Shown: one piece after another, positions 42,119-51,992 of the stretch
Numbering within the stretch: position 1 is the first letter of the stretch
Layout of the letters: each line of letters opens with the position of its first letter
Source of the DNA: Leisingera aquaemixtae
GTDB taxonomy: Bacteria; Pseudomonadota; Alphaproteobacteria; Rhodobacterales; Rhodobacteraceae
DNA length: 64,000 nucleotides
NCBI RefSeq assembly: GCF_019801145.1
Contig: NZ_JAHVJQ010000001.1
Location: 62,001-126,000, forward strand
Direction of reading: 5' to 3'
Program-made: the position numbers and the translations under genes
The notes under the pieces: model-generated
Databases searched by the model: none
Told to the model about the DNA's origin: nothing
What the model saw: only the letters and a program-made list of their open reading frames with translations

Positions 42119-43152
42119 CCCAGATAGGTCCGTGCGGACCGGTGGCCGGAGGAGGTCAGGATCTCATAGCCGATGGTGCCTGCCGCATCGGCCAGCATGT
42201 CGACCGTCTGACGCTCGTTGAGGATCGCCAGCATGTCCGGCACCTCTGCCAGATCGGTGACGTCGACGGTGATCATGTCCATCGAGACCCGGCCCACAAC
42301 CGGGCAGGGGGTTTCGCCGGCATAGACCTGGATGCCGCCCGCGCCCATCGCCCGGTGCAGCCCGTCGGCATAACCGGCGGCAACGGTGGCGATACGGCTG
42401 GGGCGCCGGGCGGTCCAGGCGTTGCCGTAGCCGGCGGTCTCGCCCGGCTCCAGATCGCGCACCTGAATGACCGGCAGGTCCAGCTGCACCACCGGCACCG
42501 CGTCCTTGAACGGCATCCCGCCATAAAGGCCGACGCCGGGGCGGCAGAGGTCGAAGTGGTAGTCCTTGCCCAACAGCATGCCGCCGGTTGCGGCCAGCGA
42601 GCGGGGAATCTCCAGCCCGTCGGTCATTTCGCGGAACACCTGCAGCTGCTGCGCGTTCATCGCGTGTTCCGGCTCGTCGGCGCAGGCCAGGTGCGACATC
42701 AGCAGCACCGGGTTCTGGCTTAGGGCGATTTCCGCCACCGCGGCCCATTCGCCCGGCTCCATCCCCAGCCGGTTCATGCCGCTGTCCAGCTGCACCCCGA
42801 ACGGGTGGCCCGGCAGCGCCTCGAAATGGCGCAGCATCTGGTCCAGCGAATTCAGCATCGGCGTCAGCTGGAAATCCTTCAGCAGCTTGGCGTCGCCCTC
42901 CATGTGGCCGGAAAACACCGAGATGCCGGGACCCGGCCCCAGCGCACGGCGCAGCGCGCCGCCTTCCTCTGCCGCCGCCACAAAGAAGTTGCGGGCGCCC
43001 GCCTTGGCCAGCGCCTTGCCCACCCGGCCTGCATCCAGGCCATAGCCGTTCGCCTTGACCACGGCTGCGGTCTCGCAGGTGGTCAGCGCATCCAGATTCC
43101 GCCAGTTGGTGACCAGCGCATCCAGGTTGATTGTCAATCTTGCCGTGCTCAT
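42115..43152 (-). CDS. alr: Alanine racemase
   Basis: A 345-residue PLP enzyme that makes D-alanine for peptidoglycan. The PLP Lys is in [14 protein letters not shown] (Lys33) and the second catalytic Tyr is in [41 protein letters not shown] is another conserved segment. It is the first gene of the run with mlaE and mlaF. Confidence 0.95.
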   Translation of the reverse strand: MSTARLTINLDALVTNWRNLDALTTCETAAVVKANGYGLDAGRVGKALAKAGARNFFVAAAEEGGALRRALGPGPGISVFSGHMEGDAKLLKDFQLTPMLNSLDQMLRHFEALPGHPFGVQLDSGMNRLGMEPGEWAAVAEIALSQNPVLLMSHLACADEPEHAMNAQQLQVFREMTDGLEIPRSLAATGGMLLGKDYHFDLCRPGVGLYGGMPFKDAVPVVQLDLPVIQVRDLEPGETAGYGNAWTARRPSRIATVAAGYADGLHRAMGAGGIQVYAGETPCPVVGRVSMDMITVDVTDLAEVPDMLAILNERQTVDMLADAAGTIGYEILTSSGHRSARTYLG

Positions 43153-43232
43153 GCGGTGTTCATGACACGGGGAGGCCGCAGGTCAAGGGGGAAAAACCGG
43201 AATGGCGGCGGAGGCTTGCCTGCAGGAAACAA

Positions 43233-43265
43233 ATAAGCCCGGTCCAGCGGGGGGCAGGACCGGGC
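43233..43265 (-). terminator. Terminator of dnaB
   Basis: AGCCCGGTCC and GGACCGGGCT arms; on the minus strand the hairpin is followed by TTATTTGTTT. It lies about 80 bp after the dnaB stop. Confidence 0.8.
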
Positions 43266-43344
43266 TGGTGCCGGTGCCTGGCGGACGCAGGGTCCGCCGG
43301 GCCTTGGCACTGAAATTCCGCGATCCGGGCCGCGCGGGCCGGGA

Positions 43345-44865
43345 TCAGTGTTCCTCGTAGTCCTGCTGCCAGGACTTGGCGAGGTTGCCGAAGCGGGTGA
43401 ACTGCGCCTCGAACGACAGCTCCACCGTGCCGATGGGGCCGTGGCGCTGCTTGCCGACAATCACCTCGGCCTTGGCGTGCAGCCGCTCCATTGCCTGCTT
43501 CCACTCTTCCATCTTTTCCAGCTCGTGGTCGCCGGGCTTTTCCCGCTCCTTGTAGTATTCCTCGCGGAACACGAACATCACCACGTCGGCGTCCTGTTCG
43601 ATCGAGCCGGATTCCCGAAGGTCCGACAGCTGCGGGCGCTTGTCCTCGCGGCTTTCCACCTGGCGCGACAGCTGCGACAGCGCGATCACCGGGATGTTCA
43701 ATTCCTTGGCAACCGCCTTCATCCCCATGGAGATTTCGGCGATCTCGTTCACCCGGTTGTCCGACATGCCGCGGCAGAGCTGCAGGTAGTCGACAACCAA
43801 GAGGTCCAGACCGTGGGTCCGTTTCAGACGGCGGGCGCGGGCCGCCAGCTGCGAGATCGGAATGGCCGGCGTGTCGTCGATAAACAGCGGGCAGCTTTCC
43901 AGGTCCTTTGCCGCCTGCACGAAGCGGCGGAATTCACCCTCTGTCATGTCGCCCTGGCGGATCTTGTGCGAAGAGATTTCCGAGGCTTCCGCCAGAATAC
44001 GGCCTGCCAGCTGCTCGGCGCTCATCTCGAGAGAGAAGAAGCCGACCACGCCGCCGTCGATGGCGCCTTCGCTGCCGTCCGGCTTCACACCGCGTTTATA
44101 TGCCTTGGCGACGTTGAAGGCGATGTTGGTCGCCAGCGACGTCTTACCCATAGAGGGGCGGCCTGCGAGGATGAGAAGGTCCGAGGGATGCAGGCCGCCT
44201 AGTTGCTTGTCGAGGTCTATCAGGCCCGTCGAGATGCCGGCCATGCCGCCACCCCGCTGATACGCCTCGTTGGTCACATTGACCGCTTCTGTGACGGCCT
44301 TCAGGAAAGATTTGAAGCCGCTTTCCGTCTGGCCCTGCTCTGCCAGCTGGTAAAGCGCCTGCTCTGCCTCAACGATCTGCTCTTTAGGTTCTGATGCCAC
44401 GTCAACGCGGCGTGCCTTGTCTGAAATCGATTGGCCCAGGGCGATCAGCTCGCGCCGGATCGCCAGGTCGTAAATCATCTGCGCATAGTCCCGCACCGCA
44501 AAGGCGGAGATCGAGGCGCCCGCGAGCTTGGCCAGATAGGCCGGCCCGCCCAGTTCCTTCAGCCCTTCGTGATCCTCCAGGAACGCCTTCAGCGTCACCG
44601 GCGAGGCCAGCGCGTTCTTGGAGATCCGCGCCGCAGCAACCTCGTAGATGCGGGCATGGACCGGGTCGTAGAAATGCGACGAGTCGATGATCAGCGCGAT
44701 CTTGTCGTAGACCTCGTTGTTGGTCAGGATCGCGCCCAGCAGCTGCTGTTCCGCCTCCACCGAATGCGGCAGCTCATTGTCCGGCATCGCGGTCTCAGCC
44801 GGGCCGGGCTCAGGCAATGGGGCGGGGGGCGGCATGTCGCCGTCGAAAGGGGTAATCTCGTTCAT
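43345..44865 (-). CDS. dnaB: Replicative DNA helicase DnaB
   Basis: A 506-residue helicase with ATG 44865 preferred over a GTG five codons earlier. The N-terminal DnaG-interaction domain includes PHSVEAEQQLLGAILTNNEVYDKI. The RecA-like motor has Walker A AGRPSMGKTSLATN, GFFSLEMSAEQLAGRILAE, and LLVVDYLQLCRG, and the C-terminal KQRHGPIGTVELSFEAQFTRFGN motif. No intein is inserted. DnaA-box-like sequences lie upstream. Confidence 0.96.
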   Translation of the reverse strand: MNEITPFDGDMPPPAPLPEPGPAETAMPDNELPHSVEAEQQLLGAILTNNEVYDKIALIIDSSHFYDPVHARIYEVAAARISKNALASPVTLKAFLEDHEGLKELGGPAYLAKLAGASISAFAVRDYAQMIYDLAIRRELIALGQSISDKARRVDVASEPKEQIVEAEQALYQLAEQGQTESGFKSFLKAVTEAVNVTNEAYQRGGGMAGISTGLIDLDKQLGGLHPSDLLILAGRPSMGKTSLATNIAFNVAKAYKRGVKPDGSEGAIDGGVVGFFSLEMSAEQLAGRILAEASEISSHKIRQGDMTEGEFRRFVQAAKDLESCPLFIDDTPAIPISQLAARARRLKRTHGLDLLVVDYLQLCRGMSDNRVNEIAEISMGMKAVAKELNIPVIALSQLSRQVESREDKRPQLSDLRESGSIEQDADVVMFVFREEYYKEREKPGDHELEKMEEWKQAMERLHAKAEVIVGKQRHGPIGTVELSFEAQFTRFGNLAKSWQQDYEEH

Positions 44866-45199
44866 CACTGCTCTCGTCACTCGGCCCGCTTATACGGTGC
44901 CGCGCGGGTTTCTCCTATCTGGGAATCTCTGTGGATGCCCTGTGGATAACCGCGCAAGGTTTGTGGGCCGTTTACCATGATAGGCCAGCAAGCCTGTCCT
45001 ATTCAGACTACATGATGCGGTGCCGCTTGGGAAGGCCTCAAGATCTATGTTTCAACCTTCGCGGGAAGCGATTCGGGACGGGCTTGTCCACAGCCCGTCC
45101 TGTAACGCTTTCCCTTGCGTAAGGCGATTGTCTGCCTGTGCGGCTTCCGGCGGCGCAATGGCGGGCAGTCTGCCCGCCGCTGCGCGCCCTGAAACTGCC
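44866..45199. promoter_or_regulatory. dnaB upstream region with DnaA-box-like sites
   Basis: This 334-bp spacer contains TGTGGATAA (44941-44949, a perfect box on the minus strand), TGTGGATGC (44930-44938), and TTGTCCACA (45084-45092, one mismatch). A hairpin, GACGGGCT/AGCCCGTC, surrounds the last one. The boxes could mediate DnaA control of dnaB. Confidence 0.5.
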
Positions 45200-45877
45200 T
45201 TATGCCTTATGGGCTTCCTGCCAGGCGCGCGGGTCCTTCAGGAATTTCTCCACCTCGGCCAGCGTCTCGTCGCTGAAGCTCTTCTGCGCCTTGGCCTCGG
45301 CCAGAACATCCCACCAGGTGCACAGGTAATGCAGCTCAACGCCGTGGTCGCCCAGGCGCTTGGTGGTTTCGGGGAAAATGTCGTAATAGAAGATCACCGC
45401 GGTATGGCCGCAGGAGGCGCCGGTTTCGCGGATCGCATCGACAAAGGACAGTTTGGAGCCGCCGTCGGTGGTCATATCTTCCACCAGCAGCACGCGCTGA
45501 TCCTCGGTCATCACCCCTTCGATGCGGGCATTGCGGCCATAGCCCTTGGGCTTCTTGCGCACATAAGTCATCGGCAGGGCCATGCGCTCGGCCACCAGTG
45601 CGCCGAAGGGGATGCCGGCGGTTTCGCCGCCCGCAACATTGTCAAACGCCTCGAAACCCGCGTTGCGCATCACGGTCACCGTGAGGAAATCCATCAGCGT
45701 GGTGCGGATCCGCGGAAAGGAGATCAGCTTGCGGCAGTCGATGTAGCTGGGCGAGGGCAGGCCGGACGCGAGCGTGTAGGGCTCATCCGTGTTGAAGTTC
45801 ACCGCGCCGATTTCCAGCAGCATCCGGGCCGACAGGCGGGCGATTTCTTCTTTGGACGGATAGGAGGTCGGGATCAT
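45200..45877 (-). CDS. pyrE: Orotate phosphoribosyltransferase
   Basis: A 225-residue enzyme joining orotate and PRPP to make OMP in pyrimidine synthesis. ATG 45877 ([28 protein letters not shown]) is the family start; an ATG four codons earlier is the alternative. The PRPP motif is [14 protein letters not shown], and [18 protein letters not shown] is the substrate loop. pyrC lies 1.7 kb upstream on the same strand, with the RTX gene between them. Confidence 0.94.
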   Translation of the reverse strand: MIPTSYPSKEEIARLSARMLLEIGAVNFNTDEPYTLASGLPSPSYIDCRKLISFPRIRTTLMDFLTVTVMRNAGFEAFDNVAGGETAGIPFGALVAERMALPMTYVRKKPKGYGRNARIEGVMTEDQRVLLVEDMTTDGGSKLSFVDAIRETGASCGHTAVIFYYDIFPETTKRLGDHGVELHYLCTWWDVLAEAKAQKSFSDETLAEVEKFLKDPRAWQEAHKA

Positions 45878-45965
45878 GGCAGCGGGCATCCTTTGCGGCA
45901 GCGGTTTTGCTGTCCATAGCCCGGAAGGAAGCCGTTTTGAAGTCCCCGGAAGGTGTTTTAAAGCC

Positions 45966-45993
45966 CGCCGGGCCGCAAAAGCAGCGGCCCGGC
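45966..45993 (-). terminator. Terminator of the RTX gene
   Basis: GCCGGGCCGC (45967-45976) pairs with GCGGCCCGGC (45984-45993); on the minus strand the hairpin is followed by GGGCTTTAAAA. It lies 15 bp after the RTX stop. Confidence 0.7.
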
Positions 45994-46007
45994 AGGAAGG
46001 GCGTTAA

Positions 46008-47417
46008 TCAGAACAAAAAGTCGTTTGCCGACAGGTCGGCCATCGCGACCCCGTCCAAGGTGATCGTGTTGCCGTTGCCGTCGCTGATGACGGCATCGCC
46101 GTCGCCGTTCTCGGACAGGTGTTCGTCCGTCAGATCCTGAAAGGAGGTGATCTCTGCGATCTGCGACAGGACGATCTTCTCCTTGGTGCCGGCCGTCTGG
46201 AAGTCGGTAATGGTGTCGTTGCCGAAGCTGCCCTTGAAAATGAAGCGGTCTGCCATGCCGCCGCCGCTCAGGAGATCGTCGCCTGCGCCGCCGATCAGCT
46301 TGTCGCGGCCGCCGCCGCCGTTCAGCGTGTCGTTGCCCGCGCCGCCGTTCAGCACATCGTTGCCGGCGCCGCCAAGCAGCGTGTCGTTGCCGCCCAGCCC
46401 GTTCAGCGTGTCATTGCCGCTCAGGCCTTCCAGCTCATTGCGGCCGCCGTTGCCAGTGATGTTGTCGCCGAATTCCGACCCGCGCACATCCTCGAAATTG
46501 CGGAGGGTGTCACGGTCGCCGAACCCGTCGATAGCAAACCCCTTGTTCAGCTTGACAGTGACCCCTTCAGAGCCGCCGTAGCGGTCGTCGCGGTCGTAAC
46601 GCACCTCGTCCCGGCCGCCGCCGCCGTTCAGCGTATCCTCGCCTTCCAGACCGCGGAAGATGTTGCGGCCGCCGTTGCCGATGAACTTGTCAGCATAAGC
46701 AGAGCCGCGGAGCATTTCGATTTTCACCAAGGTATCGGTATTCCCCCAGCCATCGGTCGCGGTTCCGGTCTTGAGGTTTGCGGTGACGCCATTGTCGTCC
46801 CAGGTGTAGGCGACCTGATCGAACCCGGTACCGCCCCGGTAGGTGTCAGCGCCGTCGGAGCTTACAAAGAAGTCATCGCCTGCACCGCCGTTGTAGACGT
46901 CATCCTCCGGGGTGCCGTAGAACTCGTCCTCCTGGGTGATTTCGACGCCCGGAATGGTGGACCAGGGAATATCGGCGCCTGGCCCGAAGTCGCCGGTCGG
47001 AACATCAAAGCTGTCGATGGAATCCGCAAAGTCCAGCCAATCCTGAAGAGTGTCCGGCTGCGGAAGCGCGGGCCCCTCGAGAACAAAGTAGAACTCGGTA
47101 TCGGTGTCCGGTCCGGTTTTAAGGTTGAGGATCAGAACAACGCTGGTGCCCCCCGACCACTCGATCTCGGTGATCAGCGTCGATTCCTCAAGAATGGTGA
47201 TGCTCGGGTCGTCCAGGTTGATGTCGTCAACTATCGCCTGGATGATATTGTCCGAAATGTCGATATGGGAAACGCCAGGGTCTTCTTCGCCTGTGATTGA
47301 GTAAGAAAAGGTTGCGGATCCGGACGGAACCGTAATTTCGGCGTCGGCCGGCCCGACCAAATCGTCGTTGCCGTTCACAAAGTCAACGCGCACGCCAGTG
47401 AATGTAAATGTCGTCAT
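46008..47417 (-). CDS. RTX calcium-binding repeat protein
   Basis: A 469-residue acidic protein. The N-terminal half (1-165) is beta-rich and Asp-rich without recognisable domain. The C-terminal half has degenerate and perfect RTX nonapeptides: GTPEDDVYNGGAGDDFF, then GNDTLNGLGGNDTLLGGAGNDVLNGG, repeated to GGAGDDLLSGGGMADRF. It ends with NDFLF, consistent with a type I secretion signal. No ABC/MFP secretion genes are adjacent. Extracellular location is inferred. An AAGGGGC ribosome binding site precedes ATG 47417. Confidence 0.88.
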   Translation of the reverse strand: MTTFTFTGVRVDFVNGNDDLVGPADAEITVPSGSATFSYSITGEEDPGVSHIDISDNIIQAIVDDINLDDPSITILEESTLITEIEWSGGTSVVLILNLKTGPDTDTEFYFVLEGPALPQPDTLQDWLDFADSIDSFDVPTGDFGPGADIPWSTIPGVEITQEDEFYGTPEDDVYNGGAGDDFFVSSDGADTYRGGTGFDQVAYTWDDNGVTANLKTGTATDGWGNTDTLVKIEMLRGSAYADKFIGNGGRNIFRGLEGEDTLNGGGGRDEVRYDRDDRYGGSEGVTVKLNKGFAIDGFGDRDTLRNFEDVRGSEFGDNITGNGGRNELEGLSGNDTLNGLGGNDTLLGGAGNDVLNGGAGNDTLNGGGGRDKLIGGAGDDLLSGGGMADRFIFKGSFGNDTITDFQTAGTKEKIVLSQIAEITSFQDLTDEHLSENGDGDAVISDGNGNTITLDGVAMADLSANDFLF

Positions 47418-47549
47418 GTACTTGCCCCTTACTGGTATAAAGCCAGCTGCAACAGCTGGCGGAAATCAATGGCCCGAAGATTGCAAAGGGCCTCTGATTC
47501 CCAGCAAGGGACAAGGCAGATTTTCTTACCGGATGGTTAACAAGTGTTG

Positions 47550-48590
47550 CTATTCGGCACTCCAGTAGACGTCAAATCCCGGATCAAACACCGTCACCGG
47601 GCCGTCGCCGGTCTCGATCTTTTCCGGGAACGCCACCGGCGCGTCGCCCTTGGTCAGGGTCATTGCCTCAGCGTTCACCGGCAGGCCATAGAACGCCGGG
47701 CCATGTTCCGAGGCAAAGCCCGCCAGCTTGTCCAGCGCGCCTTCTTCCTCGAACACATGCGCCAGCAGGGACATGGTGTTGGTGGCGGTGAAACAGCCGG
47801 CGCAGCCGCAGGCGCTTTCCTTGTTGGGGTCGGTGTGCGGCGCCGAGTCGGTGCCGAGGAAATAGCGCACATCGCCCGAGGTCGCGGCGGCGCGCAGCGC
47901 CAGCCGGTGCTCTTCGCGCTTGGCCACCGGCAGGCAGTAGTAATGCGGCTTGATACCGCCGACCAGAATGTGGTTGCGGTTGATGATCAGATGGTGCGTG
48001 GTGATCGTCGCGCCCAGGTCCTTGTCCTGGCTGGCTACATACTCCGCGGCGTTTTTGGTGGTGATATGCTCCATCACCACCCGCAGGCCGGGGGTTGCCT
48101 TGCGGATCGGGTCCAGCACCCGGTCGATGAACACCGCCTCGCGGTCGAAGATGTCGATGTCGTGGTCGGTGACCTCGCCGTGGGTGCACAGCGGCAGGCC
48201 GATCTCGGCCATCTTCTCCAGCACCGGACGCACCTTGTCGAAATCGCGCACGCCGGAGGCGGAATTGGTGGTTGCGCCTGCGGGGTACAGCTTCACCGCT
48301 TTCACCAAGCCGGAGGCATGGGCCGCGGCGACGTCTTCGGGATCGGTGTCCTCGGTCAGGTAAAGCGTCATCAAGGGCTCAAACGCCATGCCGTCCGGCA
48401 GCGCTGCCAGAATCCGGTCGCGGTAGGCGGCGGCCTGGTCCCCGGTCACCACCGGCGGCACCAGGTTCGGCATGATGATGGCGCGGCCGAAATGGCGGGC
48501 GGTTTCGGGCAGCACGGCCTGCAGCATCGCGCCGTCGCGCAGATGCAGGTGCCAGTCGTCGGGGCGGGGGATGGTCAGCTCTCGGGTCAT
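47550..48590 (-). CDS. pyrC: Dihydroorotase
   Basis: A 346-residue zinc enzyme closing carbamoyl-aspartate to dihydroorotate. [16 protein letters not shown] holds the HxH metal motif, MPNLVPPVV is the substrate loop, and [15 protein letters not shown] and FLGTDSAPH are further metal-site segments. Size and order match the PyrC type (homodimer) as in E. coli. Upstream is an unrelated conserved gene on the same strand. Confidence 0.95.
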   Translation of the reverse strand: MTRELTIPRPDDWHLHLRDGAMLQAVLPETARHFGRAIIMPNLVPPVVTGDQAAAYRDRILAALPDGMAFEPLMTLYLTEDTDPEDVAAAHASGLVKAVKLYPAGATTNSASGVRDFDKVRPVLEKMAEIGLPLCTHGEVTDHDIDIFDREAVFIDRVLDPIRKATPGLRVVMEHITTKNAAEYVASQDKDLGATITTHHLIINRNHILVGGIKPHYYCLPVAKREEHRLALRAAATSGDVRYFLGTDSAPHTDPNKESACGCAGCFTATNTMSLLAHVFEEEGALDKLAGFASEHGPAFYGLPVNAEAMTLTKGDAPVAFPEKIETGDGPVTVFDPGFDVYWSAE

Positions 48591-48654
48591 GCGCGTGCGT
48601 TAGCACATGGCGGCGGCGAAACAAAGCGGCGGATTGCGCCGGTTCCGCAGCTGG

Positions 48655-49611
48655 TCAGCGCTTGGGCGGAATCCGGAACTCGCCGCTTTCGGCGCGCTGC
48701 TCCAACTCCTGCAGGCGGCGGCGGAACCGCGGCGCCCGCATCCGCTCGGTCACGTTGCGGCACAGCAGCGCAACCAGGCAGCTGCGCTGTTCCCGCTCCA
48801 GCCGGCCCAGCAGGTTGCGCAGGTAAAAGGAGTTGTTGCGGCGGCTGCGGAACAGCTTGCTGAAGGCGGCGCTGCTCAGCCGGCCGCTGCCCGCCAGCGA
48901 CAGGATGTGATAGAGCATCTCCATCTCGATCAGCCGGGTCTGCACCGCGTCGCCCATATAGGGCACCCGCAGCCGGGTCACGTTCTTGCGGGCAAACAGC
49001 GACGCATGCATGGCGTCCAGCTTCTCCTGCGGGTCATAGATCACATAGGCCTGGCCGGCTGCATCCACCATGTCCGGCGCATAGCCATAGCGGTCGGTGA
49101 AGGACAGGCGGCGCATCTCGGCAAAGCGGTCGTCCCATTCGGTCATCCGCGGGTCCAGTGTCGCCTGCGGCTGCACCGCGACCACGGTGGCGCCGGGCGC
49201 AGCCACCGAATAGGCCGCCGCCGCATAGCCGCAGGGGCCCGCGCCGTAGAAGATCACGTTGTCGAATTCGTCAAAGAAACCGTCGTCGATCAGCTGATCG
49301 AAAAACCCGTAGATCAGATCGTCGCGGAACCAGGTGTCGCCGTCGGAGATCACGCACATATGCGACCAGCCGAGGTTCTTCACCAGGTCGAATCCTAGGG
49401 GCTGCGCCTGGTCCGACAGGTTGTGAATGCCCTGAATGGTCTCAAACGTCACCAGGAGGGTATTGCCCTGGTCGATGAAGGTGGCGAAATGCTTGGCCCC
49501 CAGCGGCTGGTACATGCCATGCTCTTCCGCCAGCGCAGCCATACGGGCTTTCCACTGGGCCGGTTTCAGACCGGAGAGGTCCTCATCCAGATTTTCGAGT
49601 CCGTCCTGCAT
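48655..49611 (-). CDS. Conserved Rhodobacteraceae protein of unknown function
   Basis: A 318-residue soluble protein; ATG 49611 has an AAAGGTGG ribosome binding site, with GTG 49620 as an alternative. NVIFYGAGPCGYAAAAYSVAAPGATVVAVQPQATLDPRMTEWDDRF resembles the nucleophile elbow of alpha/beta-hydrolase-like proteins, but the serine is absent. The C-terminal 100 residues are helical and Arg-rich. Homologues are sometimes labelled phosphoadenosine phosphosulfate reductase; no such motif is visible. Confidence 0.72.
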   Translation of the reverse strand: MQDGLENLDEDLSGLKPAQWKARMAALAEEHGMYQPLGAKHFATFIDQGNTLLVTFETIQGIHNLSDQAQPLGFDLVKNLGWSHMCVISDGDTWFRDDLIYGFFDQLIDDGFFDEFDNVIFYGAGPCGYAAAAYSVAAPGATVVAVQPQATLDPRMTEWDDRFAEMRRLSFTDRYGYAPDMVDAAGQAYVIYDPQEKLDAMHASLFARKNVTRLRVPYMGDAVQTRLIEMEMLYHILSLAGSGRLSSAAFSKLFRSRRNNSFYLRNLLGRLEREQRSCLVALLCRNVTERMRAPRFRRRLQELEQRAESGEFRIPPKR

Positions 49612-49749
49612 GACTGCCACCTTTGGTACCCCATACGCCTAGCGGCGCGTTTGTTAATTTACGGTTAGGAGACAAATAAGGCTAAAATTGGAAAAACTCA
49701 GGCCGCTTTACTGTCTCGCGGACTGCCGCCGGCGGGCAATTGCCGGCTC

Positions 49750-50811
49750 CTAACGCGCCTGCCTGCCGCCCTCAGCCGCCTGTCCCAGCAGTGCAAAACG
49801 GCGCATCTGCGCGCCCTGTGCCGCATCCAGCGGGCGCGCAGGCGGCGTCATCATGAGCCGGGTGAACAGCGCCCGGTTTTCCTCCGCCAGCATCAGCTCC
49901 CGGAACCGCGCCTTGCGCCAGGCCACCGCCTCCCGGTGCAGCCGGGACAGCTCAGCATCTGCTATCAGCTCTGCCTTCAGCGCGCCGCGCGGGGCGGCAT
50001 AGCGGGCAATCGATCGGTCCTCGCAGGTGCCGTAATTCCGCTCCACCCAGTAGTCCATGCCCAGCCCCGCCTGCCGGTTGACCCTGCCGCGGTCGGCCTT
50101 CACCACATAGCTTTCCATCGCACCCAGCGGATAGTGGTTCAGCTGCGCCAGCCGCGTGTTTGGCTGGCCGTAATCGGAAAACAGCCGCTTGGTCTTGAAG
50201 GCCCCGCCCAGTTCGCGCCCCTCGCAGTCGAACCAGCGATAGCCCTCCAGCCGCGCCTTGTCCTTCACACTGCGGGGCCGGTGCACGCCGCATTTCCCAT
50301 AGGTGCCGTCATTGCGGTACAGCGTCTTGAACATCACCGCCCGCCAGGGCCAGTGGATCACCTCCGGCGCGCAGCGGGTGAACTGCTCCGTGACCGGACG
50401 GTCCTCATACGCCGCCACGCCGCCATTGCCGAACAGCCGCCACGTCAGGGTGATGGCATCCGCCTGCGGCAGCGCCGCCAGCAGGTCCGCCACCGTGCCA
50501 TCGCCGGTCTTGATGCAGGGAAACTCGTCGATATCCGCGGCCAGCACCCAGTCGGCGGCCTTCATCAGCGGGTGCTTGTCCGCCATCTTCAGCGCGGTGA
50601 ACTGGATGCCCTCGCCGCCATAGGGGCCGTCGTTGCGCACATGCGCCAGCTGCCCCATCGTTTCCAGACGGTCCAGCATCATATCCGTGCCGTCCTGGCA
50701 ATCGTTGGAAAACACCAGGAAATCCGTGAACCCCGCCGCCCGGTAATGGGCCAGCCATTCCAGCAGAAAGGCGCCCTCGTTGCGCACGCAAAGGATGGCC
50801 AGCACCCGCAT
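49750..50811 (-). CDS. Glycosyltransferase family 2-like protein
   Basis: A 353-residue protein. ATG 50811 opens MRVLAILCVRNEGAFLLEWLAHYRAAGFTDFLVFSNDCQDGT, the nucleotide-sugar domain of the Glyco_tranf_2_4 group. The metal-binding AADIDEF follows near residue 110. No membrane helix is visible. The C-terminal part (about 260-353) is helical and basic. It could modify a surface polysaccharide, since no acceptor is suggested by context. A small upstream frame on the same strand overlaps the start region but is unlikely to be a gene. It is divergent from the MoxR ATPase gene. Confidence 0.82.
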   Translation of the reverse strand: MRVLAILCVRNEGAFLLEWLAHYRAAGFTDFLVFSNDCQDGTDMMLDRLETMGQLAHVRNDGPYGGEGIQFTALKMADKHPLMKAADWVLAADIDEFPCIKTGDGTVADLLAALPQADAITLTWRLFGNGGVAAYEDRPVTEQFTRCAPEVIHWPWRAVMFKTLYRNDGTYGKCGVHRPRSVKDKARLEGYRWFDCEGRELGGAFKTKRLFSDYGQPNTRLAQLNHYPLGAMESYVVKADRGRVNRQAGLGMDYWVERNYGTCEDRSIARYAAPRGALKAELIADAELSRLHREAVAWRKARFRELMLAEENRALFTRLMMTPPARPLDAAQGAQMRRFALLGQAAEGGRQAR

Positions 50812-51028
50812 CTTTACACCTGCCCGCCGGGCAGTGCTGCCAATCGCTGCAGCCTGTAGGGTGTCTTGCTCATGCCTCGGCCTTCTTTGCTTTGCCGCCA
50901 GTCTTACCCGAAGGCGGCGGCGATACAAACCCTCCCGCGCCGCATCCGGGCCGCAGCGTCGCAGGCACCCGCCGCTTGACCGATACGCCCGCCCGTGGCC
51001 TGTTGGGCGGGGCAAGGGGAGGCTTCAG

Positions 51029-51934
51029 ATGCAGGCACAATCCATCGAACAGGTTCAGGAACTGCTCTCAGCCCAGGGCTATGTCTGCGGCCGGGCGCTG
51101 GCCACCGTGGTGTTCCTGTCGCTGAAACTCGGCCGCCCGCTGTTCCTGGAGGGCGAGGCCGGCACCGGCAAGACCGAGATCGCCAAGGCGCTGGCCGCGG
51201 GCCTCGGCCGCCGCCTGATCCGGCTGCAATGCTACGAGGGCCTGGATGCCGCCAGCGCGGTCTATGAATGGAACTTCGCCGCCCAGATGGTGGCGATCCG
51301 CACTGCAGAGGCCGCGGGCAGCGCCGACCGCGCTGCGTTGCAGAACGAACTGTTTTCCGCAGATTACCTGATCGAACGGCCGCTGCTGCAGGCGATGCGC
51401 CCCGACGAGCACGGCGCCCCCGTCCTGCTGATCGACGAGCTGGACCGCACCGATGAACCGTTCGAGGCCTTTCTGCTGGAGGCGCTTAGCGACTTCCAGG
51501 TGACGATCCCCGAACTTGGCACCATCCAGGCACCGGAGCCGCCGATTGTCATCCTCACCTCCAACCGCACGCGGGAGGTGCACGACGCGCTGAAGCGCCG
51601 CTGCCTCTACCACTGGGTCGACTACCCGGACTTCACCCGCGAGGTCGAAATCCTGAACGCCCGCGCGCCGGAGGCCAGCACACAGCTCAGCCGCGAGATC
51701 GTCGCCTTCGTGCAGGCGTTGCGCACTGAGGATCTGTTCAAGAAACCGGGAGTCGCCGAAACCATCGACTGGGCCAATTGCCTACTGGCGCTCGACGTCA
51801 TCGCCCTCAGCCCCGAGGTGATCGCCGACACCTTGGGCGCGATCCTCAAATACCAGGACGACATCGCCCGGCTGCACGGCTCCGAGGCCAAGCGCATCCT
51901 TGATGAAGCCAAGGCCAGCCTGGACGCGGCCTGA
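51029..51934 (+). CDS. MoxR family AAA ATPase, CoxD-like
   Basis: A 301-residue ATPase; ATG 51029 has a GGGGAGG ribosome binding site. Walker A is GEAGTGKT (42-49), Walker B is VLLIDELDR, and the sensor is VILTSNRTREVHDALKRRC. In CO-dehydrogenase clusters CoxD, with the VWA protein CoxE, helps mature the Mo-Cu centre; in form II clusters the same pair occurs. The VWA gene follows after a dispersed repeat. Confidence 0.9.
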   Translation: MQAQSIEQVQELLSAQGYVCGRALATVVFLSLKLGRPLFLEGEAGTGKTEIAKALAAGLGRRLIRLQCYEGLDAASAVYEWNFAAQMVAIRTAEAAGSADRAALQNELFSADYLIERPLLQAMRPDEHGAPVLLIDELDRTDEPFEAFLLEALSDFQVTIPELGTIQAPEPPIVILTSNRTREVHDALKRRCLYHWVDYPDFTREVEILNARAPEASTQLSREIVAFVQALRTEDLFKKPGVAETIDWANCLLALDVIALSPEVIADTLGAILKYQDDIARLHGSEAKRILDEAKASLDAA

Positions 51935-51936
51935 TG

Positions 51937-51988
51937 CTTCATCTTTCCCAAAATACTCCGGGGGTATGGGGGCAGCGCCCCCATGAGC
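51937..51988 (-). repeat. 52-bp dispersed inverted element (copy C)
   Basis: It lies three bases after the MoxR stop. The element reads CTTCATCTTTCCC, AAAATACTCCGGGGGTA, then TGGGGGCAGCGCCCCCA. It is the reverse complement of copy D (59736-59787), with 50 of 52 positions identical. Confidence 0.85.
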
Positions 51989-51992
51989 ACTA

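Noticed and set aside
45162-45180. Terminator for pyrE from GGCGGGCAG/CTGCCCGCC
   Set aside because: The repeat has almost no loop and no T tract on the minus strand.
48655-49611. Phosphoadenosine phosphosulfate reductase
   Set aside because: No PAPS-reductase signature (ECGLH-type motif) is visible.
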